The translations under genes were made by a program, and so were the position numbers. From positions 64,070,714 through 64,134,713 of the forward strand of contig CM055094.1 in the NCBI GenBank assembly GCA_029204225.1: DNA of 64,000 nucleotides, read 5' to 3'. This document shows, piece by piece, positions 52,672-63,526 of this stretch; the first letter of the stretch is position 1; each line of letters starts with the position of its first letter. Source of the DNA: Diphasiastrum complanatum (lineage: Eukaryota > Streptophyta > Lycopodiopsida > Lycopodiales > Lycopodiaceae). The notes beneath the pieces were generated by a model. That model had not been told where the DNA came from and ran no database searches. It saw nothing but the letters and a program-made list of their open reading frames with translations.

Positions 52672-53443
52672 GTACGCTCATATTTTTGCACCTGTTAAGA
52701 TCTTTCCACATTCATGTTTAATGTTAAAGTTTCGTAAATTCACAAGAGTTTTCCATTCCATGTTGCTGGAAAACTGCAACTTTTGGAGTCATTATGATGT
52801 TTTCCTGTAGAAGTCATGCCACACTATTGACTGAGCTCCTGAAGATAGTTGCTTTATGGGATCCCTGTTACTGAATACTAACCATTCATGTTCACAATTT
52901 TGATTGTTTACCATCAAGGACAAAAAGTCATTTTTGGGCCGTAAGGGATGGGTAAAGAAGTTGCAAAATCAGCAACTTCCTTAACAGGAATCACCCTAAA
53001 ATTGAGTGAAGGAAAATGCTGCAACTTTCAATACGGCCTCTTAAATTTTGGGATAAATCTTCTTGGGTACTTGGTAAAATGGGATCAAATGTCTTTGGGA
53101 TGGGTAAAGAAGTTGCTGAATACTAACAATTCATTTTGATGATTTTTATTTTTCACCATCAAAGATGAGTCATTTTTGGGTCCAAGGAATGCATCTCGGT
53201 TTCCAAGGGGGGCTTGAAGTTGGGACCAAAGAAACTTTGGGTCAAGTTTGAAATTACATGCAAGTTCTTCTAAGAAGAATTGTCAAAGTTTTGGAACCGT
53301 TAAAGATTTTTTAAGGAACCAACAAATATTGAAGAATTTTACAATGAATTATGTGGAACTGGCAAAGATTTTTTTTAAACGACAAAAATCTTTGTAAGTC
53401 TTTATTGACTCCCGAGTGTCATACAATGGCAAGTTGAAATGGT
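52672..53443 (+). other. Presumed intron 13, with a direct repeat
   Basis: The donor GTACGC follows exon 13. A 75-base block starting CTGAATACTAAC at 52871 recurs at 53115 with several changes, and GATGGGTAAAGAAGTTGC occurs near 52945 and 53098. No match for the missing GDH C-terminal exon was found here or further right. Confidence 0.5.
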
Positions 53444-53719
53444 GCCGTATTATCCGAGACAAGTAAACATGACGGCACAAGTTTTAGCATCTAAAAATAC
53501 ACGGGTAAAAGATCTTAGAGGACAACTTATAGCAGTTGGAGAAAGCGTCTCTGATTCAGTTTTGGCGTCCATTATGCTCAATAGCTTACCACTAGCCTAT
53601 TAGAATTTTGTTATGATGTTATCTTTATGGGAAACCAAGCCTACTTTTGATGAATTGAATGCTATTTTGTCACAATAGGAAATGAGATGAGAGCACAAAA
53701 TTCAAAGAAAGGTGAAAAG
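53444..53719 (+). pseudogene. Copia gag fragment
   Basis: The plus strand reads TRVKDLRGQLIAVGESVSDS and MLNSLPLAY, then a stop, then KPTFDELNAILSQ, the middle of a copia Gag. It ends at the LTR of the next element, which appears to have inserted into it. Confidence 0.7.
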
Positions 53720-53958
53720 TGTTAGAAATCAATGATAAACTCCATTGTTACTGTTTTTACGAGGTACTTTTACTATTGCAAGCTGTTACCAGCTGTGATT
53801 AGCTCCAGGCTAGTTTATCAACTCCTAGGTTTTCTCTCTCTATCAGGGTTTATTGTACTCATTTTACATTTCAGTTATGTGAGTGATGGTGTGTGTTGTT
53901 CTTCCTCGTGGTGATTGCTTATGGTGAATGATTGCTATTGCTTGTCTGATTATTGACA
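53720..53958 (+). repeat. Short copia 5' LTR
   Basis: 239 bp from TGTTAGAAATC to TTATTGACA, directly followed by TGGTATCAGAGC at 53959-53970, the initiator-Met primer site. The 3' LTR is beyond the window. Confidence 0.8.
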
Positions 53959-53970
53959 TGGTATCAGAGC

Positions 53971-54736
53971 TCTTCTGATCTTGAGTGCCTGACTACTGGG
54001 TTCGGCTTGTCACTGGCTCCGTACTGAGGTGAGATAGTCTTTCACAGGAGGTGAAAGCAGGAGAACTTACAGTGTTGATAGAAACAGTCTCTTGAGTAGA
54101 TTGCAGGCATTGAAGCATGGTAGGAAGTCCTTGAACACTCTTCAGAGAGTTTATTCAAAGAACAAAGAGGCAATATTGTGGGGAAACCATTAGCAACTGA
54201 CTGGGATCAGTTTGGTGAACATTTGAGCATTTTGGCAGCTCAAGCTATACTGAGAGAGTGTGAAGTAGTAACAAACTCTACTTGCATCAGTTTCAGATCA
54301 TTCTGAGTGCTGAAAGCTATAGTCAAGAGCTGAGACGCAGGTCAACCTTAGAGGAACTCAAACTTGCAAAGAAAAACACAGTGTTTGGTGGAAGAAAGCC
54401 CAAAGTAGGCTGTTTTCTCAAGCAAGGGTTTTCAGAGAGAAAACCGTTGATCTCAAGCTATAGGAGAGCATTTTTGGTGAAGCAAAGCTTTGAAGACTGA
54501 CGCCCTAGATATGCAAACCTGAATTAGGTGGCTGTTGAAGGCCATAGAGCATATAGTGAGAACAATATGATAGAAGCTGAAACTATCAGTTCTACCATTC
54601 TGCTAGAAAACGAAGTAGTGTGCACCATTAAAAGAGAGCTTTTGTGCAGTTACAGCTCTCACTGGGGCGCGATCTGAGGGTGCTCAAGGAGCATCAAGTC
54701 TTGTGAGAAATCCTCATTTCACTCCACGGCCGCCAT

Positions 54737-54797
<61 letters not shown>

Positions 54798-55458
54798 ACT
54801 GTTCGCGCGCCCAACGTGACTAGGCAGTTAGTGTCAAAAGGTGTCTTGTGTCTCCAAGAGCCGGTTTTAGTGCTCCAATGTGCTCCAAATCATCAGATTG
54901 TGAGCAACAGATTTCGACGGTGGTGATCACCTGATCCTGGATCCAGATCAATGGCCAGTAGTCGTTGGGCCTTTAAACTTCAAATATTAAAACATTGAAG
55001 TGTTTCAAGTTCAGTTACCAAAGAACTGAAGGGTCCCAATTTTTGTGGCTTTAATTGAGGACTGTCCCTTTCACTTTAGGGCCCTGTCCACTGGTGTTTT
55101 TTGCAGGAAAGCAGAAAACAGAGTGATATTTGAGCATGGAGAACACGATTGTTTTGCAGATTTGACGAGACAGGAGCTATCTCGGTGCAATTGCCTACGC
55201 ACTGATATAAAAGTCTTTGAAATTGGAGACCTGTGCGCGACGGAGGAAATTTTCAAAAATGGCAGTTTTGTAATAATTGCCATTTTTTCAGGCTTAAGGG
55301 TAGTTTTGAGTCATTTTAAGGCCAAATACTTCAAATTGGCATTACTTTCTATCCATAGTTTGGATTGAAAAGTGGTCAAAGACGTCATTTGTCAATTTTG
55401 CAACAAATTTTCCATTTTTGTAGTCATTTTTGCGATCTGGACTCATCTAAGTGCAGTA
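53971..55458 (+). other. Copia leader with (CT)n tract
   Basis: This is about 1.5 kb of non-coding leader between the primer site and gag. A (CT)n tract of about 58 bp lies at 54738-54795. Short open segments (54282-54500, 55045-55368) show no domain. Confidence 0.6.
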
Positions 55459-56475
55459 ATGGCAACTCTAAGCGAAAGCGTCCTCAATGAGTCAAGCAAA
55501 TTGGAAGGAGCCGGCAACTATGCAGTTTGTAAATTCAAACTGCAGAACATTTTGATGGAAAAGGAGCTATGGGAGATCATGATAGGTGAACAGACAAGGC
55601 CAGGAATTGAAGAAGATCAGCAGGCCTTTGACAAGAGAAAACGGAAAGCACAGAATGTCATCAACTTATCAGTTAGAGATGCGATTATTCCCTACATTTC
55701 GGATTCAGAAAGACTGAAAGAGGCGTTGGATACGTTCAAGGCATTATTTGAAACCACAAACACATCTCGAGTGCCATTTTTGAAGACGCTGCACACATTA
55801 CGAATGGATGATGGTGCAACCATTGCCGATCACCTATTGAAGGTAAAGGAGATCTGTGATCAATTAGTTGTCGTTGGAGAGCGAGTACATGATTGTGAGA
55901 TCGTGCAATTGACATTGAACATCTTGAGTGAGTCACATCAGATGTTTGTGACTAGTATAGCCACACAGGAGAATCTTCCAACCTTTGAAGAATTAGGCGG
56001 ATTGCTTTTGCAGGAAGAACAACGTCAAGTGAACTTGAGTCATTGCAACAGGGGATTTGATCAAGCTCTTGTAGTCAGAGGACGTGGTGGCAGATTTGGT
56101 CATGGAAGACACCAATCAAGAGGTGGAAACTCAAATCGTGGATCGTTCCAACAATTTCAAGAACAATCCAATGATGGTCCAAATCGAGGCAATTGGCATC
56201 AAGGTCGAGGACGCGACAATCCAAGGCAGAAGAAACTTGGGAATTGCCGATATGCAACAAACCTGGTCATTGGGAGCGTGAACGCTCAGTGGAAAGGCAA
56301 ATGGCAGGTAGGCAATTATGTTGATCAACATCAATTTGATGATGATCAATGCAAGGATGATGCAGGTGAGAGTTCAAACTTGTTCATTACGACACTAATG
56401 ACAAGTGATGAAACCAAGGATACCTGGTACATCGACAGTGGAGAGTCCAAGCACATGACTTCAAGGAAGGAGTGA
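55459..56475 (+). pseudogene. gag: Copia gag-protease open frame, then broken
   Basis: The ATG at 55459 (MATLSES) opens 338 codons. The Gag core has NYAVCKFKLQNILMEKELWE, TFKALFETTNTSRVPFLK and DHLLKVKEICDQLVVVGE. A Gly/Arg-rich stretch follows (RGRGGRFGHGRHQSRGGNSN). The zinc knuckle is out of frame by one lost base (CRYA instead of CRYC; the CNKPGHWERE sequence is readable one frame over). Protease WYIDSGESKHMTS is back in frame. A stop at 56473 ends it, and protease homology continues beyond. Confidence 0.8.
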
Positions 56476-57455
56476 TTTTTGGAATTCAAGGAAATCCACA
56501 ATGGCGATGAAGTTGGACAAGTTGATGGCCAATTGTTACCTGTCAAAGGATTTGGAGTGGTACCAGTGAAACTAGCCAGCGGGATGATAAAGCGGATAAG
56601 CAATGTATAATATGTACTTGGCTTGGCCAACAATCTACTATCAGTTGGGACGATGGCTGATCAACAACTCAAGGTTGAGTTTGCTAGCAACAAATGTCTT
56701 GTCAAGGACATCAAGGATCACTAGAAAGTGATTGCTACAAGAGCTAGAGTCAACGGAAATCGACTCTACAAATTGAATGCGAGATCTTTTGATCAAGCCA
56801 TGGTAAGCATTGTTGATAGTCGAAGTGATCTTTGGCATCAACGATTTCGTCATATTAGCTCAAAGTTTACAGATTCTCAAAGGGGGTAATCTAGTTATTG
56901 GATTGCCTGATATTTCTTTTGAAGGAAAAATCTGTGAAGGCTGCATTTTGGGAAAACAACATAGAGACTTTTTTCAAAAGTGGAGCTGGAAGAGCCAGTG
57001 GCATCCTCGATCTTGTCCACAGTGATTTATGTGGACCAATGCAGACTAGATCTTTTAGTGGCTGCTATTACTTTATTCCCTTCATTGATGACTATAGCAG
57101 ATGTATTTCGATTTATTTCATAAGCAAGAAGTCAAATGCTTTTGCTAAGTTCAAGGAATTCAAGGCATTAGTTGAAAAGCAAACAGGATGTTGCACAAGA
57201 CTTTGAGATTTGATGGAGGCGGTGAGTACTTTTCGATAGAATTTATAGATTTTTGCAAAGATCAGGGGATCAAGAGGCAGACTACAACACCTTATTCACC
57301 ACAGCAAAACGGAGTTGCAGAACGAAAGAACAAATCCATTGTTGAGATGTCCAGGGCAATGCTCAAAAGTAGGGGTTTGCCAAACACCTTTTGGGTAGAA
57401 GCTTGCAGCACAACTACGCACATCCTGAATCGGTGTCCTATGAATTCCGTGGAAG
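56476..57455 (+). pseudogene. pol: Copia protease-integrase, left part, split by the gypsy insertion
   Basis: The sequence continues with YVLGLANNLLSVGTMADQQL and LWHQRFRHIS, then HSDLCGPMQTRS, FIDDYSRC and NGVAERKNKSIVEMS, so the integrase D and E motifs are present. Frameshifts occur near 56880 and 57195, and stops near 56608 and 56722. At codon NSVEGK the frame runs into the gypsy LTR. The right part resumes at 63527 after one copy of GTAAG. Confidence 0.85.
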
Positions 57456-57460
57456 GTAAG

Positions 57461-57818
57461 TGTTACGAGCACGTAACCAGTGCCGAACCCTAGAGAACAC
57501 AGGAGGTCAGATACCACAGTCAAGGTCGTGTCCAGCGTATACGACCAACAAGGCAAGACAGTGTGAGTAGTGTGCCCCGACATGGTCCATAGCCATGGCG
57601 GGCCTAGCACAGCATAGGGACCCTGTCAGCAAGATAGGGCCCCATGTTGGGTCCCGACGTGCAGTCGGCCACGTCAGTGCCACGTGGCTGACTCTTGGCA
57701 GTATGCATGCTACCAGCCGTCACATTGGGCTAGGAGGGGCTTGCTCCATATCAGGGAGTAGGCAATGTTGGGTGGATCAGTTAGTGTTTGCCCTACTGTG
57801 GTGTTGAGACCTCTAACA
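57461..57818 (+). repeat. 5' LTR of the chromodomain gypsy element
   Basis: 358 bp, TGTTACGAGC to CTCTAACA. It carries the element promoter, but no clear TATA box was seen. It pairs with 63174-63521. Confidence 0.95.
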
Positions 57819-57819
57819 C

Positions 57820-57832
57820 TGGTATCAGAGCC
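57820..57832 (+). promoter_or_regulatory. Primer-binding site of the gypsy element
   Basis: TGGTATCAGAGCC, one base after the LTR, is complementary to initiator Met tRNA, as is usual in plant chromoviruses. Confidence 0.9.
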
Positions 57833-58695
57833 ATCTCCATCTTGGGGAGCTTAGTTTTCAACAAGAGAGGAATCTATCAGAGTGTATAGGACATCTAATT
57901 TTCAAAAATTAGAGAGACAGATCCAGCGCTGTAGAGACAGCTCTCTACCGTGTAAATCTCCGCGGAATTAGTTGCTTTTTAGATAGAATCTGAGTCAGAT
58001 TCCTAGTGCAGGTCAGTCGCTGTAAAATCAGCTATCCATCTCTGATTTCAGAGAGCTACTTTCTGATCTTTGAGCGGATTTGAGACAGTAGTTTGGGATC
58101 CCTGCAAAATCAGCCTTCACCTCTGATTTTTGTGTGCAAATTCGGGACATCAGAGCGGTTTTCAGGTCAGAAAAAGATGAGCAGGTGCAGCGTTGATGAT
58201 ACCTCCTGAAATCTTGAGTTTCGGAATCTTTTTTGGCCTCAAATCAGAACTCTTCTGGGCAGAAGAACTGCTGGCCTGACAGCGAGGGGGGGGGGGAGAG
58301 CAAGAAAATCAGAAGTTTTGCATCTTTTCGGCCTTCCACTTGGTTGTTTCGGAGCTACAGATCTGAGAGACAGATAGTGAGGTTTCCTCCTCAAAAATCA
58401 AAAATTTTCAGAAGTTTTTGGCTTCAAATTTCTTAAATTTTGGATCAGTAGGGGCGCTACTCAGACAGCAAGGGCAGCCCACTATCAAATCGGATTTTTT
58501 CCCTTGCAAATTCAAGCTTGAATTCTGGTTCTTCAGAGCTGCAGAGAGCTGAAAGGGTTTTTCTTGATACTCTCTCTGGAAGTACAGTCCTCAGAAAGAG
58601 CTAAGTTTCTTTTCCCTCCTTTGTACAGTTCGAATTAGTCTTTTTGACTTTTTTTTAAAGAAGGAACATCAGACACTCTTTTTCTATTTTGAAAA

Positions 58696-59520
58696 ATGAC
58701 CACTTCTCAGGGACCTGATCAATCCCCGACAAGAGGCATCGATGAATTAGAAACAGAATCTCTGAGGTTCAGTAAGGGGAAAGAACCCATGGAGGTGGAG
58801 GAACAAGAACAATTCGCCGCGATGATTTGGTTACCAAGGAGCAGTATCTCCACTTGGTAACAGAGGTAGATGAATTGAAACTGGCTTTCGCCAATTTCAA
58901 ATCCAGTGTGGATGACTCGTTCGCCAAACTCAAAGGTCTAATTTTGAGCTCTGCGAAAGGAAGCCTTCCTTCCACTTCTCAGTTCCCCTTCTCCACTTCC
59001 ATCAGTTGTGGGTGAGCCTATTCGGTCTCATCCCAGTGTCTTTAAAGACTTAAAGCCTCCTACTTTTATTGGGGAAGAGAAGGATAGAAATGCAGACATT
59101 TTACATACCTTCCTCAGCAAATGGAAAAACATACATGCTCTTAAACAGACCCTTGAAGCTATTGAGACCAGTCTTTCCCTAGGGCCCATGGCCTATAAGT
59201 GGTGGTTAAACCTCCAGGAGACTGGGCAGACTTCCCGGTCATGCGTTCCTAAGAGAGTTTCTACCAGAAAATGAACTTGATAGAGCCTGGGAAGCCTGGG
59301 AGAAAACAGTAACGGACAAATCCTTAATCGAATATATCTCGCTGTATCGAGAAACAATTTTAAAGATAAAAAATATGGATGACTATCAAAAAGTCTGAGG
59401 ATCATACAACCCTTAAAACTAGAAGATTTTGAGAAAGCCAAACAAGAACGTTTGTGCTTTGTGTGCATGGGCAAGGGACACACAGTCAGACAGTGTCCCA
59501 AGGTGGCCATTCATTAAAAA
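58696..59520 (+). pseudogene. gag: Chromovirus gag
   Basis: The ATG at 58696 (MTTSQGPDQ) starts Gag, but the frame shifts near 58815, after which LVTEVDELKLAFANFKSSVD gives a coiled segment. The capsid region has PPTFIGEEKDRNADILHTFL and PMAYKWWLNLQETGQT. It shifts again near 59230 and carries a stop near 59397. A complete zinc knuckle, CFVCMGKGHTVRQC (CX2CX4HX4C), lies near 59457-59500. About 1.1 kb of leader precedes it. Confidence 0.8.
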
Positions 59521-59598
59521 AGAAAAGAACGATAAAAAACAAGTTCATCTTGTTCAGACGTAAGTTTCCCAAGTGACTCGGCAGCTTCCGAGATAAAA

Positions 59599-60102
59599 GT
59601 GTTTCATGAAGACCATGAACACTGTTGCCAACTAACTTCTGCAATGCTAGCGAAACCCTTCAGCTTTGGGCCGCATGACCTAGTATGTATGCATGGGAAA
59701 GTTGGTAACCAGTCAGTCAGAGTCATAGTTGATGATGGGGCAACCCATAATTTCATCAACTACACCCTAGTTAGAAAACTCAGACTGCTAGAGGTACCTA
59801 GTCAGCATAGGTGCATAGTTTCTTTAGCTAAGGGTGAAGACAAAAAAATTTGGGAAACTATGGTAAGTATTCTAAATCTTGGTATTCAGGGGTATCAAGA
59901 TGAAATAAACTTTCAGATAATGCACCTGGATCATACAGACATTGTTCTCGGGAGAGATTGTCTCTACAGCTTAGGACCTTCCCTCCACAAAAATTATCAG
60001 GAGAAGACCCTCAGCTTTCAGCATAACGACCGAGAGATCCAGTTGCATGGGGAGCATGATGTTCCCAACAGTCCTATGGTCTGCAGTTCAGAGCTCTGTT
60101 AG
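59599..60102 (+). pseudogene. pol: Chromovirus protease
   Basis: The open segment of 167 codons includes VIVDDGATHNFIN at the retropepsin active site, where the family has D-S/T-G, so Ser is Asp here. It continues with DIVLGRDCLYSLGP, the flap-to-C-terminal signature. A stop at 60100 precedes RT. Confidence 0.8.
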
Positions 60103-60189
60103 TTAATCAGAGATAACGACCATCAGGTATTCTTATGTGACTTTCAGTTTATTTCAGAAGTTCCTATTTCTAGTTCTTTACAGTAGAAA

Positions 60190-61080
60190 GTAAGTAAATT
60201 AGAACCTTTATTGTCTAAATTTAAAGATGTTTTTCCTGAAGATTTACCGCATGGTTTACCACCTAGTAGAGATGTAGATCATGTAATAAACCTAGTACCA
60301 GGTATAGCACCTGTTTCTAAACCTCCGTATCAGGTCAGCCGAAGAGAGGATGAAGAAACAACTAGGCAGTTAACAGATTATCTTGGGAAAGGCCAAATTC
60401 AGACCAGTAATTCACCATGGGCCTCACCAGTCCTATTAGTGAAAAAAAGGAGGGGTCTATTTGTCTTTGCGTAGATTACAGAGCCCTCAATAAAGTCACA
60501 ATTAAGAATAAGTACCCAATGCCTTGGGTAGACGAGTTGTTTGATCAACTCGACGAGGCTAAGTTTTTCAGTAAAATTGACCTTAGATCGGGATATCATC
60601 AAGTCCGTATAAAAACGGAAGATGTCCCAAAAACAACTTTTAGGACTCGTCATGGTGATGCCATTTGGGCTCACAAATGCTCCAGCTACCTTTATGACCT
60701 TGATGAACAGTGTCCTCAGACCATACTTGGGTAAGTTTGTGGTCGTATTTTTAGATGACATCCTCGTTTACAGTAAAACGATGAAGGAGCATCTTAAACA
60801 CCTCAGAAAGGTGTTTTGACTGCTTAGAAAGCATAAGCTTTATGCTAAGAAACCTAAGTGTGAATTCTTCGTTGAAGAAGTAGCTTATTTGGGTCACATT
60901 TTTTCAGCAAATGGGATTAAGATGGACCCCAGTAAGGTTAAAGCCATACTCAGTTGGCTGAGACCCGAGAATCTTTTAGAACTTCAGTTTTTTCTAGGTT
61001 TGGCGAAATATTACAGACGATTTGTCAAGGAATATGCTCAGATAGCAGTTCCCATGACAAATCTTCTTAAGGGAAAGTGA
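60190..61080 (+). pseudogene. pol: Chromovirus reverse transcriptase
   Basis: The motifs follow in order: [79 protein letters not shown] (catalytic) and HKLYAKKPKCEFF. Frame changes occur near 60450 and 60650, and a stop near 60818. It reads to FLGLAKYYRRFVKEYA, the connection to RNase H. Confidence 0.9.
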
Positions 61081-61531
61081 AAGGAGTTCATATGGGAGTC
61101 CGCACAACAGGAGAGCTTTGATGCTCTCAAAACAGTTTTAGCTACAACACCAGTTTTAAAGCCATTTGTGGTCGAAACAGATGCTAGCGACTTTTTGTAC
61201 TAACTCAGAATGGACGACCAGTTGCGTCGAGAGTAAAAAACTCGAGCCAGCACAGACTAGGTATAGCGCCGATGAAAAGGAACTCTTCTCCATAGTTCAT
61301 GCCCTTAAGACTTGGAGGCATTATTTGTATGGTACCAACTTTGAGGTCTTGACAGACCATGAAAGTCTCAGATACCTTTGCAATCAGCCTGAGCTTAGAG
61401 GTCGGAAAGCTCGTTGGGCTGAGTTAATGCAAGAGTTTGATATGTCTATCAGATATAGACGGGGGAAATTCAATACAGTAGCAGATGCACTTAGTAGAAT
61501 GCCTATGATAAACGAGCTGAGTTTTACTTAG
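61081..61531 (+). pseudogene. pol: Chromovirus RNase H
   Basis: TPVLKPFVVETDASDF near 61150 is followed after a frame change by YSADEKELFSIVHALKTWRH, LTDHESLRYL and RRGKFNTVADALSRM, the complete RNase H order. A stop follows the DALSRM motif by a few codons. Confidence 0.85.
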
Positions 61532-61759
61532 ATTCGTAGTGAGTTACTCGAGTCCTTGAGAGGGAAGTGCCATCATGATGCATTCTTCTCTACTATCTGG
61601 ATCTCAGTCTAGAGCAGACAGTTACAAACTCCAGAACCAGTTCTCGGGGCTGGTGCCAAGTCATCCAAGAATATGGCAGCTTTCGATGAGGACGATGAGT
61701 CCTAGTATAAGTCAGATGACGTTGAGGACTCTGAGCCTGTATTACCCAAGCAAACTCCA

Positions 61760-62906
61760 GTGGTTGAGGGTCAGTTGACTCAAGGATTCAAATGGAAACA
61801 GTATTCCATTCAAGATGAGTACTTGCTCTATAGAGATAGAGTCTGTGTCCCCAATTCAGAGAATTATAGGCAGCAGGTCCTATATGAGTGTCATGGCAGT
61901 CCTAGTGCGGGTCACCCAGGCATTCAAAAGACCTATGAGCTTCTTCGTAGGCAATTTTTTTGGCCCAGTATGAAAAAGGACGTCCAACAATATGTAACTA
62001 GTTGCCAGAAATGTCAGGTAAATAAAGCAGAGTGTTAAAAGGCAGGAGGGTTGTTACAGCCCTTAGATATACCAGTTGGTAAATGGGAGAGTATCTCCAT
62101 GGATTTTATAGTAGGCCTGCCTAAAACCCAAAAGGGTAATGACGCTGTATGGGTCATAGTTGACCGTTTGACCAAAATGGCTCACTTTATTCCGACCAAA
62201 ACAACCGTTAGAGCTCCAGAGTTAGCGAGGTTGTTTGTAGATGGGCTATTTATTGTACGGTCTACCTTCCGGCATAGTCAGCGACCGGGACAGTAAGTTC
62301 AATCGAAATTTTTGGAGGGCAGTATTCCATCATCTCTATACTAAGCTTAACATGAGTACCACCAACCATCCACGGACGGGATGGTCAAACAGTAAGAGTA
62401 AATCAGGTGCTGGAGGATATGCTTCGTGCATACGTCAGCAAAAAGCAGACTAATTGGGAGGAGTATCTCTCGATATTAGAGTTTGCTTACAACAGTACCA
62501 AACATTCGGCTACAGGGTACAGCCCATTTATGCTGATGTATGGTTTTCAGCCACGCTCACCCACAATTGTAGGGTTTAAACAAGAAAAAGTTGAAGCAGC
62601 CAGAAATTTTTAGAAGACCTAAACCAGATGATAGAACATGCTAAGTGTAGTATTAGGCAATCCCAGGATCGAGCCAGGCATTATGCAGATCCACACAGAC
62701 GGGATGTGCAGTTCTCCGCTAGTGAGAAAGTTTACTTGAGAGTCCTAGTTGACTCTAAAACCCTCAAATTAGGAGTGTGTGCTAAGTTGTCTCCTAGGTA
62801 TTGTGGTCCTTTTACCATCAGTAGGAGACTAGGCGAGGTCACCTATGAACTAGAACTCCCACACAACAGTAAGGTTTTCCCAATTTTTCATGTAAGTCAG
62901 TTATGA
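61760..62906 (+). pseudogene. pol: Chromovirus integrase
   Basis: The zinc domain H2C2 is complete (CHGSPSAGHPGI then CQKCQVNK, about 61890-62030). A stop at 62036 precedes the core: MDFIVGLPKTQKG and VDRLTKMAHFIP. After a frame change comes VSDRDSKFNRNFW. The segment that should carry the catalytic Glu (near 62370-62410) is scrambled by frame changes. YNSTKHSATGYSPFMLMYG and the GPFTISRRLGEVTYELELP domain close it. Confidence 0.85.
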
Positions 62907-62991
62907 AAAGCCTTAACCAGATCCGAAAATCTGGTAGGGGACAGTGTTCTAGTTCTCCCATTGGATTCCCAGCAACCTCCAGAGTCCACAT

Positions 62992-63162
62992 GAACCAGAG
63001 GAGATTCTTGATAGTAGAGAGACGCAAACTTGTCATACTCTGTATCGAGAATATCTAGTCAAGTGGAATGATCAGCCTGTTGAGAATGCCAGTTGGGAAA
63101 AAGGCAGCGTCCTTCGCAAGATTTTTCCAGACTTTGTCTTAGAGGACCAAGACGGTTCTTAA
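62992..63162 (+). pseudogene. Chromodomain at the C terminus of Pol
   Basis: The frame from 62992 to the stop at 63160 includes EILDSRE, then YREYLVKWNDQP and ENASWE, the chromodomain order of aromatic and acidic positions. It ends FPDFVLEDQDGS. In chromoviruses this domain guides integration through histone marks. The link to the integrase frame is broken near 62904-62990. Confidence 0.85.
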
Positions 63163-63173
63163 GGGGGAGGGAG
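63161..63173 (+). promoter_or_regulatory. Polypurine tract of the gypsy element
   Basis: AAGGGGGAGGGAG directly precedes the 3' LTR and overlaps the pol stop codon. It primes plus-strand synthesis. Confidence 0.9.
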
Positions 63174-63521
63174 TGTTACGAGCATGTAACTAGTGCCGAA
63201 CTCTAGAGAACACAGGAGGTCAGATACCACAGTCAGGGTCGTGTCTAGCGTATACGACCAAAAGGGCAAGATAGTGTGAGTAGTGTACCCCAACACGGTC
63301 CATAGCCATGGCGGGCCTAACATAGCATAGTGTCAGCAAGATAGGGCCCCACGTTGGGTCCTGATGTGCAGTCGGCCACGTCAGTGCCACGTGGCCGACA
63401 CTTGGCAGTATGCATGCTACCAGCCCTCACACTGGGCTAGGAGGGGCTTGCTCCATATCAGGGAGTAGGCAAGGAAGGATCTGTTAGTGTTTGCCCTACT
63501 GTGGTGTTGAGACCTCTAACA
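63174..63521 (+). repeat. 3' LTR of the chromodomain gypsy element
   Basis: 348 bp, TGTTACGAGC to CTCTAACA, followed by the GTAAG target duplicate. Differences from the 5' LTR include an indel near the GGGACCCTGTCAGC block and a changed stretch near AGTAGGCAA. Confidence 0.95.
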
Positions 63522-63526
63522 GTAAG

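Larger units (their letters stand above)
57461..63521 (+). mobile_element. Complete chromodomain-bearing gypsy element
   Basis: Both LTRs, primer site, gag, protease, RT, RNase H, integrase, chromodomain and purine tract are present in order. The 5-bp sequence GTAAG flanks it on both sides (57456-57460, 63522-63526) as a perfect target duplication. It interrupts a copia integrase gene. Its coding frames carry several frameshifts and stops, so it is no longer autonomous. LTRs differ by roughly 20-25 substitutions plus small indels by eye, mostly transitions. Confidence 0.95.
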
